From assembly GCF_002209535.1 (NCBI RefSeq), contig NZ_NJIG01000001.1, positions 124,001 to 188,000 on the forward strand: a stretch of DNA of 64,000 nucleotides, read 5' to 3'. The first letter of the stretch is position 1; every line of letters begins with the position of its first letter. The notes beneath the pieces are model-generated. The model was not told the DNA's origin. It did no database searches and was given only the letters and a program-made list of their open reading frames with translations. Made by a program: the position numbers and the translations under genes. This DNA comes from Achromobacter marplatensis. Its GTDB lineage: Bacteria; Pseudomonadota; Gammaproteobacteria; Burkholderiales; Burkholderiaceae_B. This document shows, piece after piece, positions 18,685 to 27,537 of this stretch.

Positions 18685-19691
18685 GAATCGGGATCGTCAA
18701 CGATCTGCAAATGGCGGTTGAGACCATGCGGCGCGCGATTGCGCTGGAGCCCGGCCTGGAAGTGGCGTGGGTGGCAAGCGACGGCGAACAGGCGGTGGCG
18801 CAGTGTGCGCGCGACCGGCCGGACGTGGTGCTGATGGACCTGATCATGCCAGTGATGGACGGGGTGGAGGCCACGCGCCGCATCATGGCGGAAACGCCCT
18901 GCGCCATCGTCGTAGTGACGGCGGACGTGGCCCGCCACACGACGCGCGTGTTCGACGCCATGGGTTATGGCGCGCTGGATGCGGTGGACACGCCGGTGGT
19001 GGGCGATGCCGACATGCGCACGGCCGCCGCGCCGCTGCTGCGCAAGATCCGTAATATCGGCTGGTTGATCGGCCGCTACGGCAATCGGCCGGCGTTGACG
19101 CCCGTGGACAAGCCATCGCCCAAAGCGTCCGCGCAGCGCCTGCTGGTGATCGGTGCGTCGGCTGGCGGCCCGGCCACCCTGGCGCAACTGCTGCGCGACG
19201 TGCCGCTGGATTTTCCCGCGGGCATCGTGCTGGTGCAGCATGTGGACGCGTCGTTCGCCGCCGGCATGGCGGATTGGCTGAACGACCAGGTACTGTTGCC
19301 GGTACGGCTGGTGCGGGAAGGCGAACGGCCGCTGCCGGGGCAGATCCTGTTGGCGGGCACCGACGACCACCTGCATTTGCTGGCGGATGGCACGCTGCGC
19401 TACACCGAAGACCCGAAGGAAAGCCTGTATCGACCCTCCATCGACGTGTTCTTCCACAGCGTGGCGCAACATTGGCGCGGCACCGCGGTCGGGGTGCTGC
19501 TGACCGGCATGGGGCAAGACGGGGCGCGCGGGCTGAAGGCCTTGCGTGAACGGGGATACCTCACCATCGCGCAGGATCAGGCCACCAGTGCTGTGTACGG
19601 CATGCCGAAAGCGGCGGCGGCCTTGCAGGCGGCGGTGGAAATCCGACCATTGAACCAAATCGCTCCCCGCTTGATCCAGGCCTTTGCCTGA
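18681..19691 (+). CDS. wspF: WspF, CheB-type methylesterase response regulator
   Basis: A 336-residue CheB-like protein: N-terminal receiver with D53 ([13 protein letters not shown]) and a C-terminal methylesterase domain with triad S160 (VIGASAGGP), H187 (VLVQHVDAS) and D280 ([12 protein letters not shown]). It removes methyl groups from WspA. In other bacteria loss of wspF locks the system on and gives wrinkly, high cyclic-di-GMP colonies. Here the frame is intact and all key residues are present. The start is GTG 18681 in a GTGA overlap with wspE. Confidence 0.94.
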   Translation: MRIGIVNDLQMAVETMRRAIALEPGLEVAWVASDGEQAVAQCARDRPDVVLMDLIMPVMDGVEATRRIMAETPCAIVVVTADVARHTTRVFDAMGYGALDAVDTPVVGDADMRTAAAPLLRKIRNIGWLIGRYGNRPALTPVDKPSPKASAQRLLVIGASAGGPATLAQLLRDVPLDFPAGIVLVQHVDASFAAGMADWLNDQVLLPVRLVREGERPLPGQILLAGTDDHLHLLADGTLRYTEDPKESLYRPSIDVFFHSVAQHWRGTAVGVLLTGMGQDGARGLKALRERGYLTIAQDQATSAVYGMPKAAAALQAAVEIRPLNQIAPRLIQAFA

Positions 19692-19725
19692 GCGGCTCGA
19701 TATCGTCAGACATCAAGGAAATACT

Positions 19726-20754
19726 ATGCACCCTCCCATTGACAGCTCGGCTTCCGCGGATCTGAACTCGCATGCGGCCATGGTGCTGCTCGTCGACGAC
19801 CAGGTGATGGTCGGCGAAGCGATCCGGCGGGCGCTGGCGACGGAGGGGAATATCGATTTCCACTACTGCTCAGACCCCTACAAGGCGCTGACGGTGGCGA
19901 TCCAGACGCGTCCCACCGTCATCCTGCAGGATCTGGTTCTGCCGGGCGTGGATGGCTTGAGCCTGGTGCAGGAATACCGCAACCATCCCGTCACGCGAGA
20001 CATCCCGATTATCGTGCTGTCCACGAAGGAAGACCCGGCCATCAAGAGCGCGGCCTTTGCTGCGGGCGCCAACGATTATCTGGTGAAGTTGCCTGATTCC
20101 ATCGAACTGGTGGCGCGCATCCGCTACCACTCGCGTTCGTACCTGGCGCTGGTGCAGCGCGACGAGGCCTACCAGGCCCTGCGCCAAAGTCAGCAGCAGC
20201 TGCTGGAAAGCAATATGGAATTGCGCCGCCTCACGAATTCGGACGGCCTGACCGGCCTGGGCAACCGCCGCTATTTCGATGAGTACCTCAACGCCGAATG
20301 GCAACGCGCGCGCCGCGACGGCCGCGAGATCAGCATGCTCATGATCGACGTAGACCACTTCAAGGCCTACAACGACACCTATGGCCACATCGCGGGCGAC
20401 GAAGCGCTCAAGCGCGTGGCCAACACCATTTTCGCCAGCTGCGACCGGTCCACCGACCTGGCGGCCCGCTTCGGCGGCGAAGAATTCGCTTTGGTGCTGC
20501 CGGGCACGCCCGCCGGCAGCGCGCGGCTGGCCGCAGAAAAGCTGCGCCGCGCCGTCGAGGCCATGCAGATTCCGCAAAAGGACACAGGTTCGGGGCCGTG
20601 GCTGACGGTCAGCATCGGTACTGCCACCGCCGTGCCCGCGGCAGACCAGCCGTGCACCGACCTGATCCTCGCGGCCGACCGCGGGCTGTACCAGGCCAAG
20701 CACCAGGGACGCAACCGCGTCGTGCCGGGCCAGATGCCGCCCGTGGCGGAATAG
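19726..20754 (+). CDS. wspR: WspR, receiver-GGDEF diguanylate cyclase
   Basis: A 342-residue output protein. The receiver has acceptor D69 ([12 protein letters not shown]), and a helical linker (about 140-170) leads to the cyclase domain with the active-site signature GGEEF at 250-254. The inhibitory I-site RSTD (241-244) lies exactly five residues before it, so product inhibition by cyclic di-GMP should be preserved. Phosphorylation by WspE should stimulate c-di-GMP synthesis and biofilm growth. It starts 34 bases after wspF with an AAGGAAA ribosome site, the only non-overlapping junction in the operon. Confidence 0.94.
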   Translation: MHPPIDSSASADLNSHAAMVLLVDDQVMVGEAIRRALATEGNIDFHYCSDPYKALTVAIQTRPTVILQDLVLPGVDGLSLVQEYRNHPVTRDIPIIVLSTKEDPAIKSAAFAAGANDYLVKLPDSIELVARIRYHSRSYLALVQRDEAYQALRQSQQQLLESNMELRRLTNSDGLTGLGNRRYFDEYLNAEWQRARRDGREISMLMIDVDHFKAYNDTYGHIAGDEALKRVANTIFASCDRSTDLAARFGGEEFALVLPGTPAGSARLAAEKLRRAVEAMQIPQKDTGSGPWLTVSIGTATAVPAADQPCTDLILAADRGLYQAKHQGRNRVVPGQMPPVAE

Positions 20755-20762
20755 GCGGCCGC

Positions 20763-21242
20763 CTACAGATGCAGTTTGGTCGACGACTTCACTTCATGCA
20801 TCGACAGCGTGCTTAGCAATTCCTTCACGCCGGGCAAGGTGCGCAGGCGGTTGCGCACGAATTCGGAATAGGCGTCGAAGTCGCGCGCGACGATATGCAG
20901 CAGGTAGTCGTGTTGGCCGGTGGTGTTGTGGCAGGCCAGCACTTCGGGCATGGCGGCCACGGCGGCCTCGAAGGCGTGGCACAGTTTTTCAGTGTGGTTC
21001 TCCAGCGAGATGCTGACGAACGCCACCACCCCCATCCCCAGCGCGCGGCGGTCAAGAATGGCCTGATAGCCGCGGATGACGCCCGAGTTCTCCAGTCGCT
21101 TCAACCGTTTCCAGCAAGGCGAGGCCGACAGCGATACGCGCTCGGCCAGCTCGGCATTGCTCAGGCGTCCATCTTCTTGAAGGATTTTCATGATTTTCCA
21201 ATCGATCGCGTCAAGTTGATGTAACAAGGCAGTGTCTTTCAT
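20763..21242 (-). CDS. Lrp/AsnC-family transcriptional regulator
   Basis: A 159-residue regulator with the Lrp helix-turn-helix (DWKIMKILQEDGRLSNAELAERVSLSASPCWKRLKRLE) and a C-terminal RAM ligand-binding domain (GVVAFVSISLENHTEKL..., TTGQHDYLLHIVARDFDAYSEFV). The ATG at 21242 gives MKDTALLHQLDAIDWKIMK. It is divergent from a PLP-dependent sulfur amino-acid enzyme, the arrangement known for Lrp-type activators of methionine gamma-lyase, and so probably senses an amino acid. It ends 8 bases from the wspR stop, convergently. Confidence 0.9.
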   Translation of the reverse strand: MKDTALLHQLDAIDWKIMKILQEDGRLSNAELAERVSLSASPCWKRLKRLENSGVIRGYQAILDRRALGMGVVAFVSISLENHTEKLCHAFEAAVAAMPEVLACHNTTGQHDYLLHIVARDFDAYSEFVRNRLRTLPGVKELLSTLSMHEVKSSTKLHL

Positions 21243-21257
21243 AAATTCGTTCTGATG

Positions 21258-21272
21258 GGAAACAACGTTTCC
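21258..21272. promoter_or_regulatory. Inverted repeat, candidate Lrp-family operator
   Basis: GGAAAC-AAC-GTTTCC at 21258-21272 is a perfect 6-bp inverted repeat about 16 bases upstream of the lrp-like ATG, in the 178-base gap shared with the divergent PLP enzyme. Its length suits an Lrp dimer site. The assignment is inferred from position. Confidence 0.45.
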
Positions 21273-21420
21273 AATTATCGCGGTCTTGTGACTGAAATGG
21301 AAAGAATATTGGGATGGCCTGCGCCCATACTGCAAGACATCCCGAGGCGGCCGGCGCTATTGTCATCGAATGCGAGACGCGCCTGCCCGGTCGGCTGGAA
21401 CCCCAGAGAAGAGGCACACC

Positions 21421-22704
21421 ATGACGTATTCGACCTATCACAAGAAAGAGTTTTTTGGCCGCCCCCTGCATGCCGAGACGCAGATGATGTCGTACGGCTA
21501 CGACCCCTTCCTGTCGGAAGGGGCGGTCAAGCCGCCGGTGTTCCTGACGTCGACGTTCGCGTTCCGCTCGGCCGAAGACGGCGCGGCCTTTTTCGACCTG
21601 GTGTCAGGGCGCAAACCCCTGCCGCAGGGCGAATCGGCCGGCCTCGTGTACAGCCGCTTCAACCATCCCAACCTGGAGATCGTGGAAGACCGGCTGTCGT
21701 TGCTTGACGGTTCGGAAGATGCCGCCGTGACCTCCAGCGGCATGGCCGCGATCAGCGCGGTGCTGATGGCTTTTCTGCGGCCTGGCGACCAGTTGGTGCA
21801 GTCACTGCCGCTGTATGGCGGTACCGAGACCCTGATCGCCAAGATCTTCCCGGAATGGGGCATCGGATCGCATCCGATCCAGGACGGCTTGTCGCCCAAG
21901 CACATGCGGGCCGCGCTCGAGGCCGCCGCGGCCAAGGGACCGGTACGCGTGTTCTATATCGAAACGCCCGCCAATCCCACCAACTCGCTGATCGATTTTG
22001 AGGCCATGAAGAATGAGCTGGACGCGTTCGAAACGCGCCACAGCTACCGGCCGATCTCGGTATGCGATAACACGTTGCTGGGGCCCATCTTCCAGAAGCC
22101 CGCCGAACATGGCGTGGACTTGTGCGTGTATTCGCTGACGAAATACGTGGGCGGCCACAGCGACCTGGTGGCGGGCGCCGTCACGGGCACCAAGGAGTTG
22201 ATCAAGAAGGTGCGGGCGATCCGCAGCGCGTTCGGCTCGCAGCTGGATCCGCATTCCTGCTGGATGATCACACGCTCGATGGAGACCGTGGTGCTGCGCA
22301 TGAAGCAGGCGGCACGCACGGCGACCAAGGTGGCCCAATGGCTGGCGGGCAACCCGTATGAAAAAGTGCAGATCTTCCATCCCGAGATGATGTCCGACCG
22401 CGCGTATCAAGAGGTCTACAAGCGCCAGTGCACCGGGCCGGGGTCGACGTTTGCCTTCGTGCTGGACGGCGGGCGCGAGCGCGCGTTCCGCTTCATCAAC
22501 GCGCTGCATCTGTTCAAGTCGGCAGTCAGCCTGGGCGGCACCGAATCGCTGGTCTGCCATCCCGCATCCACCACGCATTCGGGCGTGCCGGCGGCCGAAC
22601 GCGACGCGGCGGGCGTGTCGGAAGGCTTGATCCGCGTGTCCATCGGGCTTGAGCACGAGGAAGACCTGATCGCCGACATGGACAACGCCTTCCGCAAACG
22701 CTGA
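21421..22704 (+). CDS. Cys/Met metabolism PLP-dependent enzyme (cystathionine gamma-synthase/methionine gamma-lyase family)
   Basis: A 427-residue fold-type I PLP enzyme: Schiff-base lysine K241 in YSLTKYVGGHSD, D216 in VCDNT, the ETPANPTN block (181-188) and GTESLVCHPASTTHSGV near the C-terminus. Starting at ATG 21421 after an AGAAGAGG ribosome site, it fits the family length. The family includes cystathionine gamma-synthase, methionine gamma-lyase and homocysteine-forming enzymes, which cannot be told apart here. The divergent Lrp-type gene favours an amino-acid-induced degradative lyase. Confidence 0.87.
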   Translation: MTYSTYHKKEFFGRPLHAETQMMSYGYDPFLSEGAVKPPVFLTSTFAFRSAEDGAAFFDLVSGRKPLPQGESAGLVYSRFNHPNLEIVEDRLSLLDGSEDAAVTSSGMAAISAVLMAFLRPGDQLVQSLPLYGGTETLIAKIFPEWGIGSHPIQDGLSPKHMRAALEAAAAKGPVRVFYIETPANPTNSLIDFEAMKNELDAFETRHSYRPISVCDNTLLGPIFQKPAEHGVDLCVYSLTKYVGGHSDLVAGAVTGTKELIKKVRAIRSAFGSQLDPHSCWMITRSMETVVLRMKQAARTATKVAQWLAGNPYEKVQIFHPEMMSDRAYQEVYKRQCTGPGSTFAFVLDGGRERAFRFINALHLFKSAVSLGGTESLVCHPASTTHSGVPAAERDAAGVSEGLIRVSIGLEHEEDLIADMDNAFRKR

Positions 22705-22714
22705 CCGGGCCAGG

Positions 22715-22733
22715 CGCCGCCGCTCAGGCGGCG
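22715..22733. terminator. Short GC hairpin between convergent genes
   Basis: CGCCGCC-GCTCA-GGCGGCG forms a 7-bp stem between the convergent ends of the PLP enzyme and the MFS gene, overlapping the last codons of the latter. It has no T tract, so terminator function is uncertain. Confidence 0.3.
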
Positions 22734-24244
22734 TGCGCCGGCCTGCGCGTGCGGTTCAGCAGCACGAAGACGGCGGTGGCCAACAGCATTACCGTGGCGG
22801 TCGCGATCACCACCGCATAGCCGGTGTCGAAGGCCGACTTGGCCACCTGCGTCAAGGCGGCCGCAACGTCTGCCGGCAGGCCTTCGGCCACCAGCAGCGC
22901 GTCGTCCAGGCTGTCGCGTACGGACGCCGCCTGCGTCACGCCCGCCGGCACGTCCAGCGTCTGCGCGTAGACGCCGGTCAGGATCGATCCCATCAACGTC
23001 ACGCCCAAGGCGCCGCCCAATTCGTACGACACCTCTTCGATCGAGGCCGCCATGCCGGCGCGTTCCGGCGTGGCGCTTTGCATGATGGAGCTGGAGGCCG
23101 CCGTCATGGTGGCGCCGATGCCCACGCCCAGCACGGTCAGGCTGGCCATCTGGGCCATGAACGACCCGTCATAGCTCAGCAGGTAGCCGCCCATGCCCAA
23201 GCCCGAGACGGTCAGCGCCAGGAACATCAGGCGAGGTCCGCGCATGTAAGCCAACAGCCATCCCGCCAGCGGACCCGCCACGAAGGCGGCCAGCGGCAGC
23301 GGCAGGATGTAGAGCGCGGCCTGGATGGGCGACATGCCCACCACCAACTGCAGGCGCTGGCTGAATACAAGCTCCATGCCGAACAAGGCGGCGCCCGCGA
23401 ACAAGGCGGCGGCAACACCCGAACTGAAGGTGGCGTTGCGGAAGATGGCGAAGTCGATCAACGGGTACGGACGACGGCGCTGGCGGCGGACGAACACCGT
23501 CAGCATCGCGACGCCCGCCACGCAGGCCAGGCCCGCATGCAGCCACGAGGTCGCGGCCTTGCCCAGTTCCTTCAGCGCATAAGCGCAAAGGATCAGCCCC
23601 GCCATGACCTGCAGCGAACCGGCCAGGTCCCAGGGGCGCGCGGCGCTGGGCCGGCTGGCGGGAGTGCAGCGCCAGGCCAGCGGTAGGGCCAGCAGCACGA
23701 TCGGCACGTTGATCAGGAACACCGAGCCCCACCAGAAGTGCTCCAGCAGCACGCCGCCCACGACGGGGCCCAACGCAGCACCACCGGAGGCGACCGACGC
23801 CCAGATGCCGATGGCGACGGCGCGTTCGCGTTCGTCGGTGAAGGTGAGGCGGATGATGGACAGCGTGGCCGGCATCATCATGGCGGCGCCCACCGCCAGC
23901 AGCACGCGGGCGGCGATCAGGGCGGGGGCGCCGGGCGAATAGGCGGCGGCGAACGAGGCCACGCCGAACACGGCCAGGCCCATCATGAACAGGCGCTTGT
24001 GGCCGAGCCGGTCGCCCAGCGTGCCCATGCCCAGCAGCAGGCCGGAAACGACCAGCGCGTAGACGTTCACGATCCACAATTTTGCCGAGGCCGAGACGCC
24101 CAGGTCGTGCGTGAGCCGGGGCAAGGCGGTGTACAGCACCGTCATGTCCACCACGATCAACAACAAGGCGATGGACACGATGGCCAGCACCAGCCAACGG
24201 CGCGGATCGGCCGTGGCGACAGCGTTCGAATGACTCCGCTGCAT
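22724..24244 (-). CDS. MFS drug-efflux transporter, DHA2 (QacA/SmvA) type
   Basis: A 506-residue protein with 14 predicted helices and the MFS/DHA2 motifs DMTVLYTALPRLTHDLG, GTLGDRLGHKRL and GPVVGGVLLEHFWWGSVFLINVP. The closest remembered relatives export cationic biocides such as quaternary ammonium compounds (SmvA/QacA). The ATG at 24244 has an AGGAG ribosome site. It is divergent from a LysR gene 140 bases away, with an inverted repeat between them. Substrate is inferred only from family. Confidence 0.87.
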   Translation of the reverse strand: MQRSHSNAVATADPRRWLVLAIVSIALLLIVVDMTVLYTALPRLTHDLGVSASAKLWIVNVYALVVSGLLLGMGTLGDRLGHKRLFMMGLAVFGVASFAAAYSPGAPALIAARVLLAVGAAMMMPATLSIIRLTFTDERERAVAIGIWASVASGGAALGPVVGGVLLEHFWWGSVFLINVPIVLLALPLAWRCTPASRPSAARPWDLAGSLQVMAGLILCAYALKELGKAATSWLHAGLACVAGVAMLTVFVRRQRRRPYPLIDFAIFRNATFSSGVAAALFAGAALFGMELVFSQRLQLVVGMSPIQAALYILPLPLAAFVAGPLAGWLLAYMRGPRLMFLALTVSGLGMGGYLLSYDGSFMAQMASLTVLGVGIGATMTAASSSIMQSATPERAGMAASIEEVSYELGGALGVTLMGSILTGVYAQTLDVPAGVTQAASVRDSLDDALLVAEGLPADVAAALTQVAKSAFDTGYAVVIATATVMLLATAVFVLLNRTRRPAHAA

Positions 24245-24348
24245 AGTTCTACTCCTGTGAGGCAACTGAAAACCGGCGGCTGCTACGGTGCGGCGCCAGC
24301 GTCAGGTCCGGTATTATCTATCTGTATATTTGCCTGAAAAAGTTTGAT

Positions 24349-24369
24349 TCCATCTATTAAATTGATGGA
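24349..24369. promoter_or_regulatory. Inverted repeat in the MFS/LysR divergent promoter, candidate operator
   Basis: TCCATC (24349-24354) and GATGGA (24364-24369) flank TATTAAATT. The 21-bp element lies in the AT-rich gap between the divergent genes, just before the ribosome site of the LysR gene, where LysR autoregulatory sites usually lie. Confidence 0.45.
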
Positions 24370-24384
24370 TGGATAGGAGTCGCC

Positions 24385-25260
24385 ATGCAATGGACCTTGG
24401 ACCAACTACGCCAATTCGTGGCGGCCGCGGACGCCGGTTCGTTTTCCGCCGCGGCACGCGGGCTGGGCCGCGCGCAGTCGGCCGTCAGTACGTCGGTAGG
24501 GCTGCTGGAAGCGGACCTGGGCGTGGAACTGTTCGACCGGTCGCGGCGCAATGCCACGCTGACGCCCGTGGGTGAAGTGATGCTGCAAGAGGCCCGCGAA
24601 CTGCTGCGCCAGGCGGGAGGCCTGGATCAGCGCGCCCTGTCGTTCGCCGCGGGGCAGGACGCGCGGCTGTCCATCGCGCTGGACGAAGCGTTGCCGTATC
24701 AGGTGCTGGGCGCGCTGGTGCTGGAGCTTGCGGCGCGCTTTCCGGCGCTGGAATTGACGCAACTGAATGGCACCGCGACCGAAGTGGCTGACTACGTGCA
24801 GCAGGGCCGCGCCAGCATTGCTTTCCACTTCGACCGAGGCGATCCGGGCAGCGCCTTTGCGCACCGCTATCTGGGCCATGTGGAGCAGGCCGTCTTCGTG
24901 GCATCGGGCCACCCGCTGGCGGGCCTGGCCGAAGTGACGCGCAGCGATCTGGCGCGCTACCGGCAACTGGTGATGCAGATGGAAGGGGTGGACGAGGTGG
25001 TGCTGAGCCCGACCGTGTGGCGCACCGACAGCTTCTACAGCATTGCCGGCATGGTGGCGGACGGCCTGGGCTGGGCGATCCTGCCCTTGAACATCGCGGA
25101 ATACGAGAGCTTTCGCACCACGCTTGCGCGCGTGCCGTGCGCGGGCCTGTCCTTGCCGATGCTGTCCGTGCGGACCTTATGGTTGCAAGGCGCGTCGCTG
25201 AGCGCGACCGAAACCTGGTTGCAGCAGCGCATGGGCCAACTGCTGGGGGCGGGCGGCTAG
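24385..25260 (+). CDS. LysR-family transcriptional regulator
   Basis: A 291-residue LysR protein (MQWTLDQLRQFVAAADAGSFSAAARGLGRAQSAVSTSVGLLEADLGVELF) with the C-terminal co-inducer domain. AGGAG lies 5 bases before the ATG. It probably regulates the divergent MFS exporter. Its stop codon overlaps that of the GntR gene on the other strand within CTAG (25257-25260). Confidence 0.9.
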   Translation: MQWTLDQLRQFVAAADAGSFSAAARGLGRAQSAVSTSVGLLEADLGVELFDRSRRNATLTPVGEVMLQEARELLRQAGGLDQRALSFAAGQDARLSIALDEALPYQVLGALVLELAARFPALELTQLNGTATEVADYVQQGRASIAFHFDRGDPGSAFAHRYLGHVEQAVFVASGHPLAGLAEVTRSDLARYRQLVMQMEGVDEVVLSPTVWRTDSFYSIAGMVADGLGWAILPLNIAEYESFRTTLARVPCAGLSLPMLSVRTLWLQGASLSATETWLQQRMGQLLGAGG

Positions 25261-25943
25261 CTGAGCAGGGCGGTGACCAGATCGCCGCCTGACCGGCCGT
25301 CGTCCGTGAAGTTCAGCGCTGTCTGGACGTGTTCCAGATGTTCGTCCATCAGCGCGCAGGCGCGGTCGGTGTCGCCCGCGCGGGCGGCCTCGATGAAGGC
25401 GTGGTGCTCTTGCGACGAGCAACTGGCGTCGTGCGAGCTTTGATACAGGACGGTGATCACGGCGCTGCGCGCGGACAGCTCGCGCAGCATGCCCGTCAGC
25501 ACCGAATTGCCCACGGCTTCGGCCAGCAGAATATGGAAATGGCCCAGCAGGTGATTGCGTTTCTGGACGTCGCCGCTCTCGAGCGCGCGGCGCTCTTCGG
25601 CCAGGTGGGCATCGATGCGGCGGAAATCGGCGGCCGTGGCGTTGGCGACGAATTCCTTGGCCAGCGCGGCCTCCAGGATGCGGCGCACGGCGTAGACCTC
25701 GCGCGCCTCGTTCGCGTCCGGCTTGCTGACGAAGGCGCCCTTGTCGGGCACGATGTTGATCAGCTTGTCCTTGCTGAGCATCAGCAGCGCCGCGCGGATC
25801 TTGGTGCGACTGACCTTGTAGACGCGCGCCAGCGCTTCTTCGCGCAGCCGGGTGCCCGGCGGAAGCTTGTGTGCCACGATGGCGGCGGCCACTTCGCGGG
25901 CGATGTCGTCGGCGCTGGGATCTAGCTGAACTTCCTGGGTCAT
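25257..25943 (-). CDS. GntR-family regulator, FadR-type C-terminal domain
   Basis: A 228-residue regulator with a winged helix (IAREVAAAIVAHKLPPGTRLREEALARVYKVSRTKIRAALLML) and an all-helical FCD domain carrying probable metal-ligand histidines (HFHILLAEAVGN, HHAFIEAARAGDTDRA). An in-frame ATG at 25979 is possible; neither start has a strong ribosome site. It is the last gene of a minus-strand run (Bug protein, M20 peptidase, GntR) and may sense a product of the peptidase. The stop overlaps the convergent LysR stop by four bases. Confidence 0.87.
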   Translation of the reverse strand: MTQEVQLDPSADDIAREVAAAIVAHKLPPGTRLREEALARVYKVSRTKIRAALLMLSKDKLINIVPDKGAFVSKPDANEAREVYAVRRILEAALAKEFVANATAADFRRIDAHLAEERRALESGDVQKRNHLLGHFHILLAEAVGNSVLTGMLRELSARSAVITVLYQSSHDASCSSQEHHAFIEAARAGDTDRACALMDEHLEHVQTALNFTDDGRSGGDLVTALLS

Positions 25944-26070
25944 GGGGCGCGGCTGGGGCTGCCGGGAGGGAAAAACCATCGGGCAGCCAGTCTATCAAAA
26001 AGCCGAACAGGAAAGGCAGACATTTTTTGAATACAAAAATACCATGCAATCCTGGCCGGCTTTCCTCCTT

Positions 26071-27474
26071 TCAGCGCGGGTGGAAGGCTGCAGGCTCGAA
26101 GCGCCCCAGCGCGTCCAGCAATGCCGTCCAGGCCTTCAGCCCCTGGCTGATCGACGACAGGCGGAAGAATTCATTGGGTGCATGCACGTCTTCGTCGGGC
26201 AGATTGAACCCGAACATCAGGGTGTCGATGCCCAGCATTTCCTTGAAGACGGACGTGATGGGGACGCTGGCGCCCAGCCGGACGTGGATCGGCCTGGCCC
26301 CGCCGGGCACCTGCAGCACGGCTTGCGCCGCGGTTACCAGGGGATGTTCCGGATGCAGCGTGGCGGCGGGCGACCCCGGGTTCAGCGCCACGACCTCGAG
26401 TTCGCAGCCCGCCGGGCAGCGGGCTTGCAGATGCGCCAGCACCGCGTGGATGACTTGCGCGGGGTCCTGGCCTTCCACGATCCGGACCGTCAGTTTGGCC
26501 TGGGCTTCGCAGGGGATGATGGTTTTGACGCCCGCGCCGGTGTAGCCGCCCCACATGCCGTTCACGTCCAGCGCCGGGCGTAGCGTGATCCGTTCTCGGG
26601 GGCTGTAGCCCGGTTCGCCGTGCGAGGCACCCGCTACATCCGTGAAGAAGGCGGCTTCGTCGTAGGGGAAGGCCGCCGTGTCCTGGCGCTGCCGCGGCGT
26701 AGGGGGCTCGGCGCCCGCATGGAAACCGTCGACGGCGACGCTGCCGTCGTCCGCGTGTAGCGACGCCAACAGCGCCGCCATTTCGTGCAGGGCGTTCCTG
26801 ACGCCGCCGCCGTAGCGGCCGGAATGCAGGTCTTTGGACGCCGTGCGCAGCTTGACCTCCAACGCGGCATTGCCGCGCGCGCCGGTGTTGATGGTGGGTG
26901 TCGTGGCGCTGGCGCGGCCGCCGTCGGCCGACAGCACGGCATCGGCGGCCAGCAGGTCGCGGTAGCGATCAATCAACGGGCGCAACGACGGGCTGCCCGT
27001 TTCCTCTTCGCCTTCGATGAACACCTTGATGTTGACCGGGCAGGCGCGCAGCGTGGTCAGGAAGGCGAACACGACTTCTAGCGCAATGGTGGTCGACCCT
27101 TTGACGTCGGACGTGCCGCGTGCATACAGGCGGTCGCCTACCTGCGTGGGTTCGAAAGGCGGGGTGCGCCATAACGCGACGGGGTCGGCGGGCTGGACGT
27201 CGTAGTGGCCATAGATCAGCACGGTCGGCCGCCCCGGCGCGCCGGTCCATTCGGCATACACCGCGGCTTCGCCGCCGCCGTCCAGCAACTGCACCTGTTG
27301 CAGTCCTTCGGCGCGCAGCCGTTCGCACAGGAAGCGGCGCGCCTCGTCCATGGACGCGGCGTAAGCGGGGTCGGCGCTGACGCTGGGGATGCGCAGGAAC
27401 GTTTTGAGCCACGCTTCGATCTGCGGCTGGCGGGCGGCCAGATGATTCAGGACGGGCTGGAGAGTATTGGTCAT
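26071..27474 (-). CDS. M20-family dipeptidase/amidohydrolase
   Basis: A 467-residue di-zinc hydrolase. Metal and catalytic motifs are YGHYDVQPA (H90, D92), ARGTSDVKG (D123), IEGEEETGS (E154-E158) and the late histidine in DEDVHAPNEFF. M20 enzymes of this length hydrolyse dipeptides or N-acyl amino acids. No signal peptide is seen, so it is cytosolic. It lies 63 bases after a Bug-type binding protein, so the peptide or N-acyl amino acid may be imported with help of that protein. The substrate is not determinable. Confidence 0.87.
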   Translation of the reverse strand: MTNTLQPVLNHLAARQPQIEAWLKTFLRIPSVSADPAYAASMDEARRFLCERLRAEGLQQVQLLDGGGEAAVYAEWTGAPGRPTVLIYGHYDVQPADPVALWRTPPFEPTQVGDRLYARGTSDVKGSTTIALEVVFAFLTTLRACPVNIKVFIEGEEETGSPSLRPLIDRYRDLLAADAVLSADGGRASATTPTINTGARGNAALEVKLRTASKDLHSGRYGGGVRNALHEMAALLASLHADDGSVAVDGFHAGAEPPTPRQRQDTAAFPYDEAAFFTDVAGASHGEPGYSPRERITLRPALDVNGMWGGYTGAGVKTIIPCEAQAKLTVRIVEGQDPAQVIHAVLAHLQARCPAGCELEVVALNPGSPAATLHPEHPLVTAAQAVLQVPGGARPIHVRLGASVPITSVFKEMLGIDTLMFGFNLPDEDVHAPNEFFRLSSISQGLKAWTALLDALGRFEPAAFHPR

Positions 27475-27537
27475 GGAAGGGTCCGGAAGAAAGGGAAGGC
27501 GGCGCGCGCCGGGGCGCGGGCCGGTCGGGCGGGGCGT

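Noticed and set aside
22715-22733. Efficient bidirectional terminator
   Set aside because: The stem is only 7 bp and neither side has a T tract, so it is listed with low confidence only.
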